Assembly (NCBI GenBank): GCA_946182825.1
Contig: CAMGZH010000006.1
Coordinates: forward strand, 36,490-100,489
Direction of reading: 5' to 3'
Length of the DNA stretch: 64,000 bases
Source: an uncultured Lachnospiraceae bacterium
Lineage (GTDB): Bacteria > Bacillota > Clostridia > Lachnospirales > Lachnospiraceae
The translations under genes were made by a program, and so were the position numbers. The notes beneath the pieces are model-generated. The model made no database searches, had not been told where the DNA came from, and worked only from the letters and a program-made list of their open reading frames with translations. Positions 10,315-17,840 of this stretch are shown here, in pieces (position 1 is the stretch's first letter; each line of letters begins with the position of its first letter).

Positions 10315-11640
10315 TTACTTTAATTCATCTGATGGAAACGGTGAAAGCACCCTTCCAAGTATTCCATGCATCTGGGCGATCAGCACACCATAGTTGGTAA
10401 CCGGAACACCCTGTCTGCTTGCCTCTTCGATCCTGTATCGCATCTCTCTCTTCGGAAGTGTACAGCCGCCGCAATGGATCACCAGCTTATATTCCTCAAG
10501 ATTATCCGGATACTCGCCGCCACTTGTAAAAGTAAAATCAAACTCTTTCTTCGTGTAGGCACGGATCCAGTTCGGAAGCTTCTCCGTACCGATGTCACCG
10601 CACTGACGATGATGGGTACAACCCTCACATACCAGGATCTTATCACCATCCTCCAGTGTATCCAACTTTCTGGCACCGGACACCTGTGTTCGAAGATCTC
10701 CCTTATAACGACTCATAAGGATCGAAAAAGAGGTCAATGGAACCCGCTTTGGAAGCATCTCAGCCACAGCACCAAAGGCCTGGGAATCCGTCACCACAAG
10801 TGCCGGATCCTTTTTCAGGGAGTGGAGCAGCAGTGGCAGTTCCTCCGGCTGAACCACAGAAACCATAATACCATCGTCAATGGCATCACGAATGACCTGC
10901 TGTTCCGGAAGGATCAGTCGTCCCTTCGGCGCAGCCGCATCGATGGGGATAACCACCACCATATGGTCCCCGTGTGACATGAGATCCGCCACAAGACGAC
11001 GCTTATCCTCGGTTTTCTCTGCCATCTGGGCGATACGGATCCGAAGGAAGTTGGCACTGATCACAGCATCCTTATGGGCACTCATTGCAAAAAGCTCATG
11101 CTCGGTAAGCGCCAGACCGTTTTCCATACCGGAATCATCCTCGGAAAGCTGGCGGCCCACCTCCAGTAAATGTTCCTGAACCGCCTCGGAATAAGGCTGT
11201 TCATCTTTGGAAACCACCAGGGTCAGATCTTCATCTGTATCTTCCAGAAGATCTACCTTATTTAAAATTACAAGGAACGGAATCTTCCTTTCCTTAATGT
11301 GAAGAAGGGTCTCCTTATCGGATTCTCTCGGATCTTCACCTGCCGGCAGCACATAAAGCGCAATGTCTACCTTTCGGAGAACCTCCTCCATCTTCTTCAT
11401 ACGTTCCTCCCCCAGCTCACTGTCATCATCAAGACCGGGTGTATCAATAAACGTAACAGGTCCGATGGGAAGAAGTTCCATCGATTTACGAACAGGATCT
11501 GTCGTTGTTCCTTTAATATCTGAAACAACAGCCATCTGCTGACCTGTTAAAACATTCATTAAGCTGGATTTACCTGCGTTGGTTCGTCCAAAAATACCAA
11601 TTTGAACCCTCTCTCCAGATGGTGTTTCATTTAATCCCAT
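10315..11640 (-). CDS. hydF: [FeFe]-hydrogenase H-cluster maturation GTPase HydF
   Basis: 441-residue GTPase that acts as the scaffold on which the 2Fe subcluster of [FeFe]-hydrogenase is assembled before transfer to the apo-enzyme. The N-terminal Era-like G domain has a P-loop GRTNAGKSS (residues 18-26), switch II DTPGLDDD and NKVD. The C-terminal cluster-binding domain carries C-x-H in CTHHRQC and HCGGC further on, matching the HydF iron-sulfur signature. A helical dimerisation segment lies between. The partner maturases HydE and HydG are not beside it. A coiled-coil gene follows by 19 nt. Its presence indicates that the organism makes hydrogen with [FeFe]-hydrogenase. Confidence 0.95.
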   Translation of the reverse strand: MGLNETPSGERVQIGIFGRTNAGKSSLMNVLTGQQMAVVSDIKGTTTDPVRKSMELLPIGPVTFIDTPGLDDDSELGEERMKKMEEVLRKVDIALYVLPAGEDPRESDKETLLHIKERKIPFLVILNKVDLLEDTDEDLTLVVSKDEQPYSEAVQEHLLEVGRQLSEDDSGMENGLALTEHELFAMSAHKDAVISANFLRIRIAQMAEKTEDKRRLVADLMSHGDHMVVVIPIDAAAPKGRLILPEQQVIRDAIDDGIMVSVVQPEELPLLLHSLKKDPALVVTDSQAFGAVAEMLPKRVPLTSFSILMSRYKGDLRTQVSGARKLDTLEDGDKILVCEGCTHHRQCGDIGTEKLPNWIRAYTKKEFDFTFTSGGEYPDNLEEYKLVIHCGGCTLPKREMRYRIEEASRQGVPVTNYGVLIAQMHGILGRVLSPFPSDELK

Positions 11641-11686
11641 ATCTTCCTCCTAATAACGCATATCTTCGAACCTGTCAGAAGTTCAC

Positions 11687-12559
11687 TTATTCCATGGCAT
11701 CCATAGCCAGCTTCAGGCAGCCCATAATTCCCTGGTCATCATGCAGGCTTGCCGGAACAATGTAATGCTCCAAATCATTCACTGCAGAATTGTTGAGATA
11801 ATCCTTCAAAAGTTCCTTTGTCCACTTACGGATCAGAGGGAACAGCTGCTCCTGATGCATAACACCGCCGCCTAAGATAATGATCTTCGGGGAGAGCAGC
11901 ATCGTTGTAGCAACAACACCCTGAGCCAGGTAGTAAGCCTCCAGATCCCATACCTTTGGATCATCCTTCAGCTCGATCGCTTTCTTGCCCCAGCGCTTCT
12001 CAATTGCAGGTCCGCTTGCCATTCCCTCAAGGCAGGAACCGTGGAACGGACAGTTACCTTCCGGCATCGGATCGTCCTCACGAACACGAACCATAATATG
12101 ACCGCCCTCCGGATGCATCGCTCCGTGAACCAGGTTGCCACCGGACATAAGACCCATGCCAAATCCTGTTCCAACGGTAAAGTAAGCCGCATCCTTCAAA
12201 CCCTTCCCCTGTCCAAAGGTCATCTCACCAAGAAGAGAGCCGTTAACATCGGTATCAAATCCAACCGGAACATTCAGTGCTTCCTTGAAGACACCCACCA
12301 GGTCGGTGTTCTTCCATCCGGCCTTTGGTGTTGTTGTAATATATCCATATGTTGCGGAATCCTTATCCAGATCTACCGGACCAAAGCTTGCGATACCAAG
12401 TGCCTCGATATTCTTATCCTTGAAGTACTCGATCATTGGAGGAATGGTCTCCTCCGGTGTCTTGGTAGGAAATAAAACCTGCTCAAAAATCTTACCGGTC
12501 TCATCACCGATTGCGCAAACCATTTTTGTTCCGCCTGCTTCTAAAGCTCCTAATCTCAT
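11687..12559 (-). CDS. ROK-family fructokinase
   Basis: 290-residue sugar kinase, ATP-dependent, phosphorylating fructose or a related hexose at C6 or C1. The N-terminal ATP-binding motif GALEAGGTKMVCAIGD, the catalytic Asp in GFDTDVNGSLLGE, and the zinc site formed by His in PEGGHIMV together with Cys/His/Cys in GNCPFHGSCLEG identify the GmuE/ScrK branch of ROK kinases. The short zinc-loop (rather than C-x-C-G-x2-G-C) is typical of this fructokinase branch. It stands alone, 46 nt upstream of hydF on the same strand. Sugar specificity is inferred from the family only. Confidence 0.9.
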   Translation of the reverse strand: MRLGALEAGGTKMVCAIGDETGKIFEQVLFPTKTPEETIPPMIEYFKDKNIEALGIASFGPVDLDKDSATYGYITTTPKAGWKNTDLVGVFKEALNVPVGFDTDVNGSLLGEMTFGQGKGLKDAAYFTVGTGFGMGLMSGGNLVHGAMHPEGGHIMVRVREDDPMPEGNCPFHGSCLEGMASGPAIEKRWGKKAIELKDDPKVWDLEAYYLAQGVVATTMLLSPKIIILGGGVMHQEQLFPLIRKWTKELLKDYLNNSAVNDLEHYIVPASLHDDQGIMGCLKLAMDAME

Positions 12560-12708
12560 AATTCTTCTAAACCCCTTCCAAAAAATAACCTTGCAGATAA
12601 TTCTGCCACATATGGAATCTATTATAGCCTATTCTTGGCAAAAAAAGAAATACAGTCGGCCATATTCTTCCTTGCTTTCTTCTTGCTTTCTTCTTTCATT
12701 TCCTCTGA

Positions 12709-12737
12709 TTGACTTTCTATAGAAAACACGATACAAT
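12709..12737 (+). promoter_or_regulatory. SigA-type promoter of the SRP RNA
   Basis: TTGACT at 12709-12714 and TACAAT at 12732-12737 with an exact 17-nt spacer, placing transcription start at about 12744, exactly where the SRP RNA 5' strand begins. Confidence 0.9.
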
Positions 12738-12743
12738 GAAAAC

Positions 12744-13012
12744 CGCCGAGCAGCCGGGGGAGTAGCGGTCCCTTGTACTGGAAATCCGCTTTAGCCAGGG
12801 TGATTTGCTATTGAGGGTTTATAGGGCGGAGCTGCCCTGAGTAAGTGGCGTTGAGATCTGGGTCTTACGCAATGGATGCTTGTGAACCGTGTCAGGTCAG
12901 GAATGAAGCAGCACTAAGCAGGATTTTCCATGTGCCGTGAGGGTGCCTGGGTTGAGTTAACTGCACAGGTAACGTCCGTTCGCTTTGTTCGAGGTAGCAA
13001 GCTCGGTTTTTT
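12744..13012 (+). ncRNA. ffs: Signal recognition particle RNA (large, Gram-positive type)
   Basis: RNA component of the signal recognition particle, which with Ffh targets membrane proteins. The conserved apical domain with GTGTCAGGTCAGGAATGAAG and the AGCAGCACTAA side is at about 12887-12921, matching the helix 8 tetraloop and asymmetric loop. The 5' CCGAGC (12746-12751) pairs with 3' GCTCGG (13001-13006), closing the molecule, and a T6 run follows as terminator. The length of about 265 nt shows the large Firmicute form with an Alu domain (helices 2-5) rather than the short 4.5S form. It is one of the few plus-strand genes left of the origin. Exact 3' end is estimated. Confidence 0.95.
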
Positions 13013-13021
13013 ATAACCATT

Positions 13022-13052
13022 AAGATTCATCTACGGATGGATCTTTTTTTAT
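13022..13052 (+). terminator. Second hairpin-T run downstream of SRP RNA
   Basis: Imperfect stem AGAT-CATC / GATG-ATCT with a short loop, followed by seven T. A backup terminator for the SRP RNA transcript. Confidence 0.6.
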
Positions 13053-13065
13053 GTTCTTTTTTCAA

Positions 13066-13096
13066 CAAAAGAATCCTCCGGCAAAAGCCGGAGGAT
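13066..13096 (-). terminator. Terminator of the sugar ABC transporter operon
   Basis: Perfect ten-base-pair GC-rich stem (ATCCTCCGGC / GCCGGAGGAT, loop AAAA) at 13073-13096; reading the minus strand it is followed by TTCTTTTGTTG. It lies 37 nt past the stop of the last permease gene. Confidence 0.85.
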
Positions 13097-13133
13097 CTTA
13101 TGAAAGGAGAATTTTATGAAGAAATTATCATAA

Positions 13134-13979
13134 TTAGCCTTTTACACCGCCTAAGGTCACACCGGAAACGATGTACTTAGACAACAGGATATAGATAATG
13201 ATGATCGGAACGATCGCCGTTGTGATCAACATGTATACCTTTCCCTGATCGAACTTCAAGAAATCAGCGCTTCGAAGAGCAGCAATCAGGATCGGAAGTG
13301 TCTGCTTATTCTTGGATGTCAACACAAGAGCAGGCATGAAGTAGTTGTTCCAGTTGGAAACAAAGGTGAAGATCGCCTGTACTGCAATTGCCGGCTTCAT
13401 CAGCGGAAGGACGATAAAGTTAAAGGTATGCATCTCGTTACTTCCGTCAATTCTCGCAGCTTCAACCAGTTCCATCGGAAGAGAGGACTGCATGTAGCTG
13501 TACATAAAGTAGAATACAACAGGCGCTGCGATGCTGGGCACAAACAGCGGGAACAACGTATCCAGAAGACTCATCTTCTCTACCAGCTTGATAAAACCAA
13601 GCGCTGTTACCTGTGTCGGCATTGTCATGATCAGTAAGATGAAGACGAATGCAAACTTTCTTAACTTAAAGTCGTATGCATAGATACCGTACGCTGTCAT
13701 ACAGGAGAAATAGGTAGCAAACAGTGCTGCAAGTCCTGAAACGATCAGCGAATTCTTCAAACCGGATAAAATCGGTACGTTGGCATCCGCCAACACATTT
13801 TTGTAGTTCGTTATGAAGTGATCCCCGGGAATTGCTGAGAATCCCTTCTGAATAGAGATGTGATCTCTTGTACAGTTAACAAGTAATACATAAAAGAAGA
13901 ACAGGCAAAGGAAGGCCAACAGGATCAGCACAATATAGGCAATGACTGTTCTTACATGACTTGGCTTGCTTTCTCTCAT
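13134..13979 (-). CDS. Carbohydrate ABC transporter permease (MalG/MsmG type)
   Basis: 281-residue inner-membrane permease of the CUT1 family, second of the two permeases that form the sugar channel. Six hydrophobic segments are visible and the EAA cytoplasmic loop that contacts the ATPase is ELVEAARIDGSNEMHTF at about residues 176-192. It overlaps the end of the upstream permease gene by 4 nt (ATGA), so translation is coupled. The operon also encodes a solute-binding lipoprotein and a LacI-type regulator, and a divergent cellobiose phosphorylase suggests a cello-oligosaccharide substrate. No ATPase gene is here; as in many Firmicutes a shared MsmK-type ATPase elsewhere is likely. Confidence 0.93.
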   Translation of the reverse strand: MRESKPSHVRTVIAYIVLILLAFLCLFFFYVLLVNCTRDHISIQKGFSAIPGDHFITNYKNVLADANVPILSGLKNSLIVSGLAALFATYFSCMTAYGIYAYDFKLRKFAFVFILLIMTMPTQVTALGFIKLVEKMSLLDTLFPLFVPSIAAPVVFYFMYSYMQSSLPMELVEAARIDGSNEMHTFNFIVLPLMKPAIAVQAIFTFVSNWNNYFMPALVLTSKNKQTLPILIAALRSADFLKFDQGKVYMLITTAIVPIIIIYILLSKYIVSGVTLGGVKG

Positions 13980-14935
13980 TTTCTTGCCCCCCTCTTGTTT
14001 TTCTTGCGCTTACCGGTGATATTCTCATCTGTGTCGCTGTTAAATGAGTTGTACACGACAACACAAAGAATTGCACAGATAACAAACAGGAAGACGGAAA
14101 CCGCACCTGCCATACCATAGTTCTTACTGAACAGGTGGTTATTCAGGTACATGATCATTGTGGTCGATGTACGATTCGGTGAGCCCTTACCGTTGGTGAG
14201 GATCTGAGGAACATCGAACATCTGCAGTCCACCGATCATGGATGTGATCAGAGTGTAGACCAGCAGCGGACGAATCAGTGGAAGCGTAATACGGAAAAAG
14301 ATCTGCTTATGATTACATCCATCCAGTTCCGCAGCCTCAAACAGTGCCGGGTCAATACCCATAACGGCCGCCATTAACATGATGGTAGTATTACCAAACC
14401 ACATCATAAAGTTCATCAGCGCAACCAGAGAACGGGTTCCCACCACGCTGGAAAGGAAACGGATCGGCTGTCCGCTCTTAATAATTCCTAAATTCATTAA
14501 AATGCCGTTGATCGGACCTCCATCGGAGAACAGTGCGAAGATCAACATTGCAAACGCACTTGCCATGATCAGGTTCGGCATATAGATTACAACTTTAAAG
14601 AACTGCTTGCCTTTGATCTTCAGACGGGTATCTGTGAACCAGGCAGCTAAAATAAGTGAAATAACGATCTGTGGAATGAAACCTGCGATCCACATGATCA
14701 TAGTATTGCTCATATACTTTGGCAGGTCTGCCTTAAAAATCTCGATATAGTTATCGATTCCCACAAACTTTGGTCCGATAAACATCAGACCGGAACGAAA
14801 ATATTCAAAGAAGCTATAATAAACGGTAGTAATTAGTGGATATAACTGAAAAACTGCAAAAATAAGGAAAAATGGAAAAATAAATACATAACCCCATCTT
14901 GCATAGCTTATGCTTTTTCCTTTCTTGTTATTCAT
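13976..14935 (-). CDS. Carbohydrate ABC transporter permease (MalF/MsmF type)
   Basis: 319-residue CUT1 permease with six to seven hydrophobic segments and the EAA loop ALFEAAELDGCNHKQIFFRI at about residues 214-233. Pairs with the following MalG-type permease to import a sugar, probably cellobiose or longer cellodextrins given the divergent cellobiose phosphorylase. The C-terminus is basic (GKRKKNKRGARK). It follows the solute-binding protein gene after 140 nt that contain a terminator-like hairpin, which probably lowers permease expression relative to the binding protein. Confidence 0.93.
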   Translation of the reverse strand: MNNKKGKSISYARWGYVFIFPFFLIFAVFQLYPLITTVYYSFFEYFRSGLMFIGPKFVGIDNYIEIFKADLPKYMSNTMIMWIAGFIPQIVISLILAAWFTDTRLKIKGKQFFKVVIYMPNLIMASAFAMLIFALFSDGGPINGILMNLGIIKSGQPIRFLSSVVGTRSLVALMNFMMWFGNTTIMLMAAVMGIDPALFEAAELDGCNHKQIFFRITLPLIRPLLVYTLITSMIGGLQMFDVPQILTNGKGSPNRTSTTMIMYLNNHLFSKNYGMAGAVSVFLFVICAILCVVVYNSFNSDTDENITGKRKKNKRGARK

Positions 14936-15007
14936 ATATTCTCCCTCCAGGATACATCATACAATTCCAGCAAAAACAGTGACGAAACCGTTTTAGTAAT
15001 TGTTTCT

Positions 15008-15038
15008 GAAAAAGCGGAATGGGACTTGCCCATCCCGC
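15008..15038 (-). terminator. Intra-operon attenuator hairpin between binding protein and permease genes
   Basis: Stem of GCGGAATGGG with CCCATCCCGC (15014-15038, one mismatch); the minus-strand RNA continues into TTTTTC. It lies just after the stop of the solute-binding protein gene and before the permeases, a common device giving excess binding protein through partial termination or mRNA stabilisation. Confidence 0.7.
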
Positions 15039-15075
15039 CTGGTTACAATTCTTACTCACCCTCAATCAAGTCAAC

Positions 15076-16470
15076 TTATGGCCACTCAACGGATGTAAGC
15101 TCCGGATACTTCTCAATGATTGCTGTCTCGAAGTTCTTCTTGGATGTATCCATATCGGTATTACCATCGAAGTAATCCTTAAATGCATTCTGGAATGCCT
15201 CGTTACATCCCTGATCATATGGGCTGGTCTTGCTCATATCGATCTGTGGAGCTACCTCAGAGAAGAGCTTGATGTGGTTCTGTCCACCAAGGAACTTGGA
15301 ACCGAACTTAGGATCATTTGCAATTTCCTGCATTCCGGAAACTGTGTTGGTATAATCCTGAATCTCTGTTGTAATCTTCTTCTCGATATCCTTGTCACAT
15401 GTAAGCTTAAGCATTACATCCTTGATTGTCTTAGGATTATCGGTACCCTGTGCAGCACAGATCCATGTACCGCCCCAGAAATATGGCTGAGGTCCTTCGC
15501 ATACTGCCCAGTCACCAAATCCATCCTTACCTGCATTATCTACAAGTGTAAAGTTGATTCCCCATGTAGAATAGAAGAATCCGAATACCTTACCCTCTGC
15601 ACCCTGGTCAGCATTCCAGGAATCATTCCAGAGAGATGTCTTGTTGTTGTATCCCTTATCTGTGAAGTCCTTGGTCTGTTCAACCCACTTCATAAGGTTC
15701 GGATCTACCTTAACGGTTGTTCCATCAACCCATTTAGCGGATACATTATTAGAGAATGTACGATAAGAATCATCATAACCGGAAAGCATCTTATAGCCCT
15801 TCTTTGAAGCCTCTGCAGCTACCTTGTTGAAGCTATCCCAATCCTTTAACTTCTCCTGTACCTTCTCAGGATCGTCTGTTCCTAATACAGCCTTTGCAAT
15901 GGATCTTCTGTAAGCGTAAAGCCCCGGTGTAGCCTGCCAAGATGTACCTCTCTGAGCACCGTTATCATCTGTAACGATATCCTTTGTGTACTGGTACTGA
16001 TCTGCAAGGTCATCCTCTGTAATTCCCAGATCAGATAAAGGAACCGCTACATTTGCGTTTGCATCTACGTATTTAAGTGCATAGTCAGCCTCGATCAGGA
16101 AGATATCGATCTTATCATCATCACTTGCTGATGCCTGAGCCTAGAGTGCTGTGTCCAGCTTATCCTGATAGTTGTTGTTCTCATTTGGATTGATGGTCCA
16201 CTTTACCGTTGTTCCATCCTTTAAGGTTGTAGTAGACTTATCTGCCGCAACCTCCTTAACCTCAGGATAGTAGTCATTGAATCTGTTCTGGAACTCATCA
16301 TTCCAGCACCAGATGTTGAGGACTTTACCCTCCTTGCCGGTCTGTACTGTCTTCTTCGCAGTTCCTCCTTCTGAACCTGAATCGCTTGACTTACCTGTGC
16401 AGGCAGCCATTGACAGAACCATTGTTCCGGCCAGTGCTAAGCTGGCAAGCATTCTCATTCTTTTTTTCAT
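15076..16470 (-). pseudogene. Extracellular sugar-binding lipoprotein interrupted by an in-frame amber codon
   Basis: A 465-codon frame for the substrate-binding component of the neighbouring CUT1 importer, broken by TAG at 16141-16143 (codon 110). The first part has a lipoprotein signal (MKKRMRMLASLALAG then LSMAAC, lipidated Cys at about 23) and the mature N-terminal lobe; after TAG the same frame continues without loss (AQASASDDDKIDIFLIEADYA, then on to LTSVEWP) and is typical of a family 1 solute-binding protein. No frameshift is seen, so a single base change (for example from CAG, AAG or TTG) explains it. TAG is an ordinary stop in this genome: the TPR/P-loop gene and the adjacent lacI gene end with it. 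It may be a real null mutation, a phase-variable or polymorphic state, or a sequence error. A downstream restart would give a protein lacking a signal peptide. Confidence 0.85.
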
Positions 16471-16521
16471 GTGTCTCCTCCTCTTTCATATCCTTATGAA
16501 ATATATCAGCTAGCATTATTG

Positions 16522-17529
16522 CTAGATCTGAGCTACAGAACCCCCGATCAGCAGCTTCCCCGGAATCTCCAATTCCTCAGCAACGCTGGTCTTTTTATGT
16601 TCGATGGTATGAATCAGTTTCTTAACTGAGATCTTACCGATCTTTGGTGCATCCTGATAATACGTTGTCAGCTTCGGCCGAACGACCTGTGATAGGTGAA
16701 TCCCATCAAATCCGACTACGCTGATATCATCCGGGATCGAAAGGTTGAGCCGTTCCAGCTCCATCATTCCTCCCAGATAGGAGTAATCATCAGGGTACAT
16801 AATGGCTGTTGGCGGCGTTCTAAGCATCATCAGCTTTCTCGTCGCTTCAGCACTTGCATCCGGATCGTGATACCTCGCTTCTAACATATAGTCTTCCGGA
16901 ATTTTAATTCCTTCTTCCGAACACGCATTGTAAAATCCTGATAACCGCTTCGATGTTACCGAAGTTGTTTCGCCGTGTATAAAAGCGATTTTTCGATGCC
17001 CCTTCTCAATCAAATACTTCGTCAATGCGTAGGAACCATCCACGTTTTTAGATAAAACACTACTATGACCATCAAAGATGTAATCGATTATGACAGTAGG
17101 TATCTCACTGTTCACCAGATCCTGCACCTGTCTACTCATAAAATCATCACTGACAATCAGGACGCCGTCACATTTCCGGTACCTGCAGTGCTCAACATAG
17201 GAACCATATCCTATCGAACTGGAAATAAAGGTAATATCATAACCTCGCTTCTCAGCCTCTTCCTTGGCACTGTCGATCACTCCGGAAAAGTATTCATGAG
17301 CAAGTCCGCTTCCTGTCTGGTCTACATAGACGATTCCAATGTTATGGGAGGTATTCGTCTTCAGCTGACGAGCCGCTGCATTCGGAAGATAGTGCATCTC
17401 CTGCGCTGTCTTCTGAATCAGTTCTCTTGTCGCTTCACTGATGTCACCGTATCCATTCAGGGCTTTGCTCACGGTGGCGGGAGATACTCCACATTTCTTG
17501 GAGATGTCCTTAATTGTTACCACTTGCAT
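16522..17529 (-). CDS. LacI-family transcriptional regulator
   Basis: About 335 residues: N-terminal helix-turn-helix (VTIKDISKKCGVSPATVSKALNG) with the hinge helix NAAARQLK, then a periplasmic-binding-protein-like effector domain (GIVYVDQTG, ISVVGFDG). It should bind sugar and control the flanking cellobiose genes. Start chosen at ATG 17529 because the AGGGAAA ribosome site is best spaced to it; GTG codons at 17535 and 17532 are alternatives. It is first in the minus-strand unit regulator, binding protein, permeases, 51 nt upstream of the binding-protein gene. Two operator-like palindromes overlap or follow its own promoter, implying autoregulation. Ends with TAG. Confidence 0.93.
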   Translation of the reverse strand: MQVVTIKDISKKCGVSPATVSKALNGYGDISEATRELIQKTAQEMHYLPNAAARQLKTNTSHNIGIVYVDQTGSGLAHEYFSGVIDSAKEEAEKRGYDITFISSSIGYGSYVEHCRYRKCDGVLIVSDDFMSRQVQDLVNSEIPTVIIDYIFDGHSSVLSKNVDGSYALTKYLIEKGHRKIAFIHGETTSVTSKRLSGFYNACSEEGIKIPEDYMLEARYHDPDASAEATRKLMMLRTPPTAIMYPDDYSYLGGMMELERLNLSIPDDISVVGFDGIHLSQVVRPKLTTYYQDAPKIGKISVKKLIHTIEHKKTSVAEELEIPGKLLIGGSVAQI

Positions 17530-17586
17530 CACCACTTTCCCTGGTATTTTGTTGTCTCGTTGCTGTTTCGGCTCATAAGTTCTAGC

Positions 17587-17600
17587 CGAATTCGTTTTCG
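17587..17600 (-). promoter_or_regulatory. LacI-type operator B
   Basis: Minus-strand CGAAAACGAATTCG, matching CGAAANCGNWTTYG shared by the three sites in this divergent region. It lies at about +1 to +14 of the lacI promoter, consistent with repression. The central CG is typical of LacI-family operators. Confidence 0.7.
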
Positions 17601-17607
17601 TGACTTT

Positions 17608-17636
17608 ATTCTAAATCGGTTTCGAACTATCGTCAA
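17608..17636 (-). promoter_or_regulatory. Promoter of the lacI-transporter operon
   Basis: Minus-strand TTGACG (17631-17636) and TAGAAT (17608-17613) with a 17-nt spacer, start of transcription about 17601. Its -10 and spacer are covered by one operator-like palindrome and another follows directly downstream. Confidence 0.8.
17611..17624 (-). promoter_or_regulatory. LacI-type operator A
   Basis: Minus-strand CGAAACCGATTTAG, one half perfect and the other degenerate against CGAAANCGNWTTYG. It overlaps the -10 element and spacer of the lacI promoter. Confidence 0.6.
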
Positions 17637-17700
17637 TGTAGAAACTATACAACTTTTTTTCAGATAATTTATCAATTTCGTACGATTCAGCAATCATTTG

Positions 17701-17729
17701 TTTACAAAATTCTCTCTCCGCTCTATAAT
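17701..17729 (+). promoter_or_regulatory. Promoter of the cellobiose phosphorylase gene
   Basis: TTTACA at 17701-17706 and TATAAT at 17724-17729, spacer 17 nt, start about 17736. An operator-like palindrome lies at about +9 to +22. Confidence 0.85.
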
Positions 17730-17744
17730 CGAACCAGAGGGTTA

Positions 17745-17758
17745 CGAAATCGTATTCG
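17745..17758 (+). promoter_or_regulatory. LacI-type operator C
   Basis: Plus-strand CGAAATCGTATTCG, the best palindrome of the three (flanked by A and T to give ACGAA-N6-TTCGT at 17744-17759). Its position just downstream of the cellobiose phosphorylase promoter implies roadblock-type repression by the adjacent LacI-family protein. Confidence 0.75.
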
Positions 17759-17840
17759 TTGTGCGGCGGATTGATTTCAAAGGAAGAAGGTTTTTTATTT
17801 ATATCGTTCAATCTTCATTATGGAAGAGACAGGAGGCTAC

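Noticed and set aside
16141..16143. TAG recoded as an amino acid in this organism
   Set aside because: TAG ends the TPR/P-loop gene at 2775, the lacI gene at 16522 and rsmG at 60220, so it is an ordinary stop.
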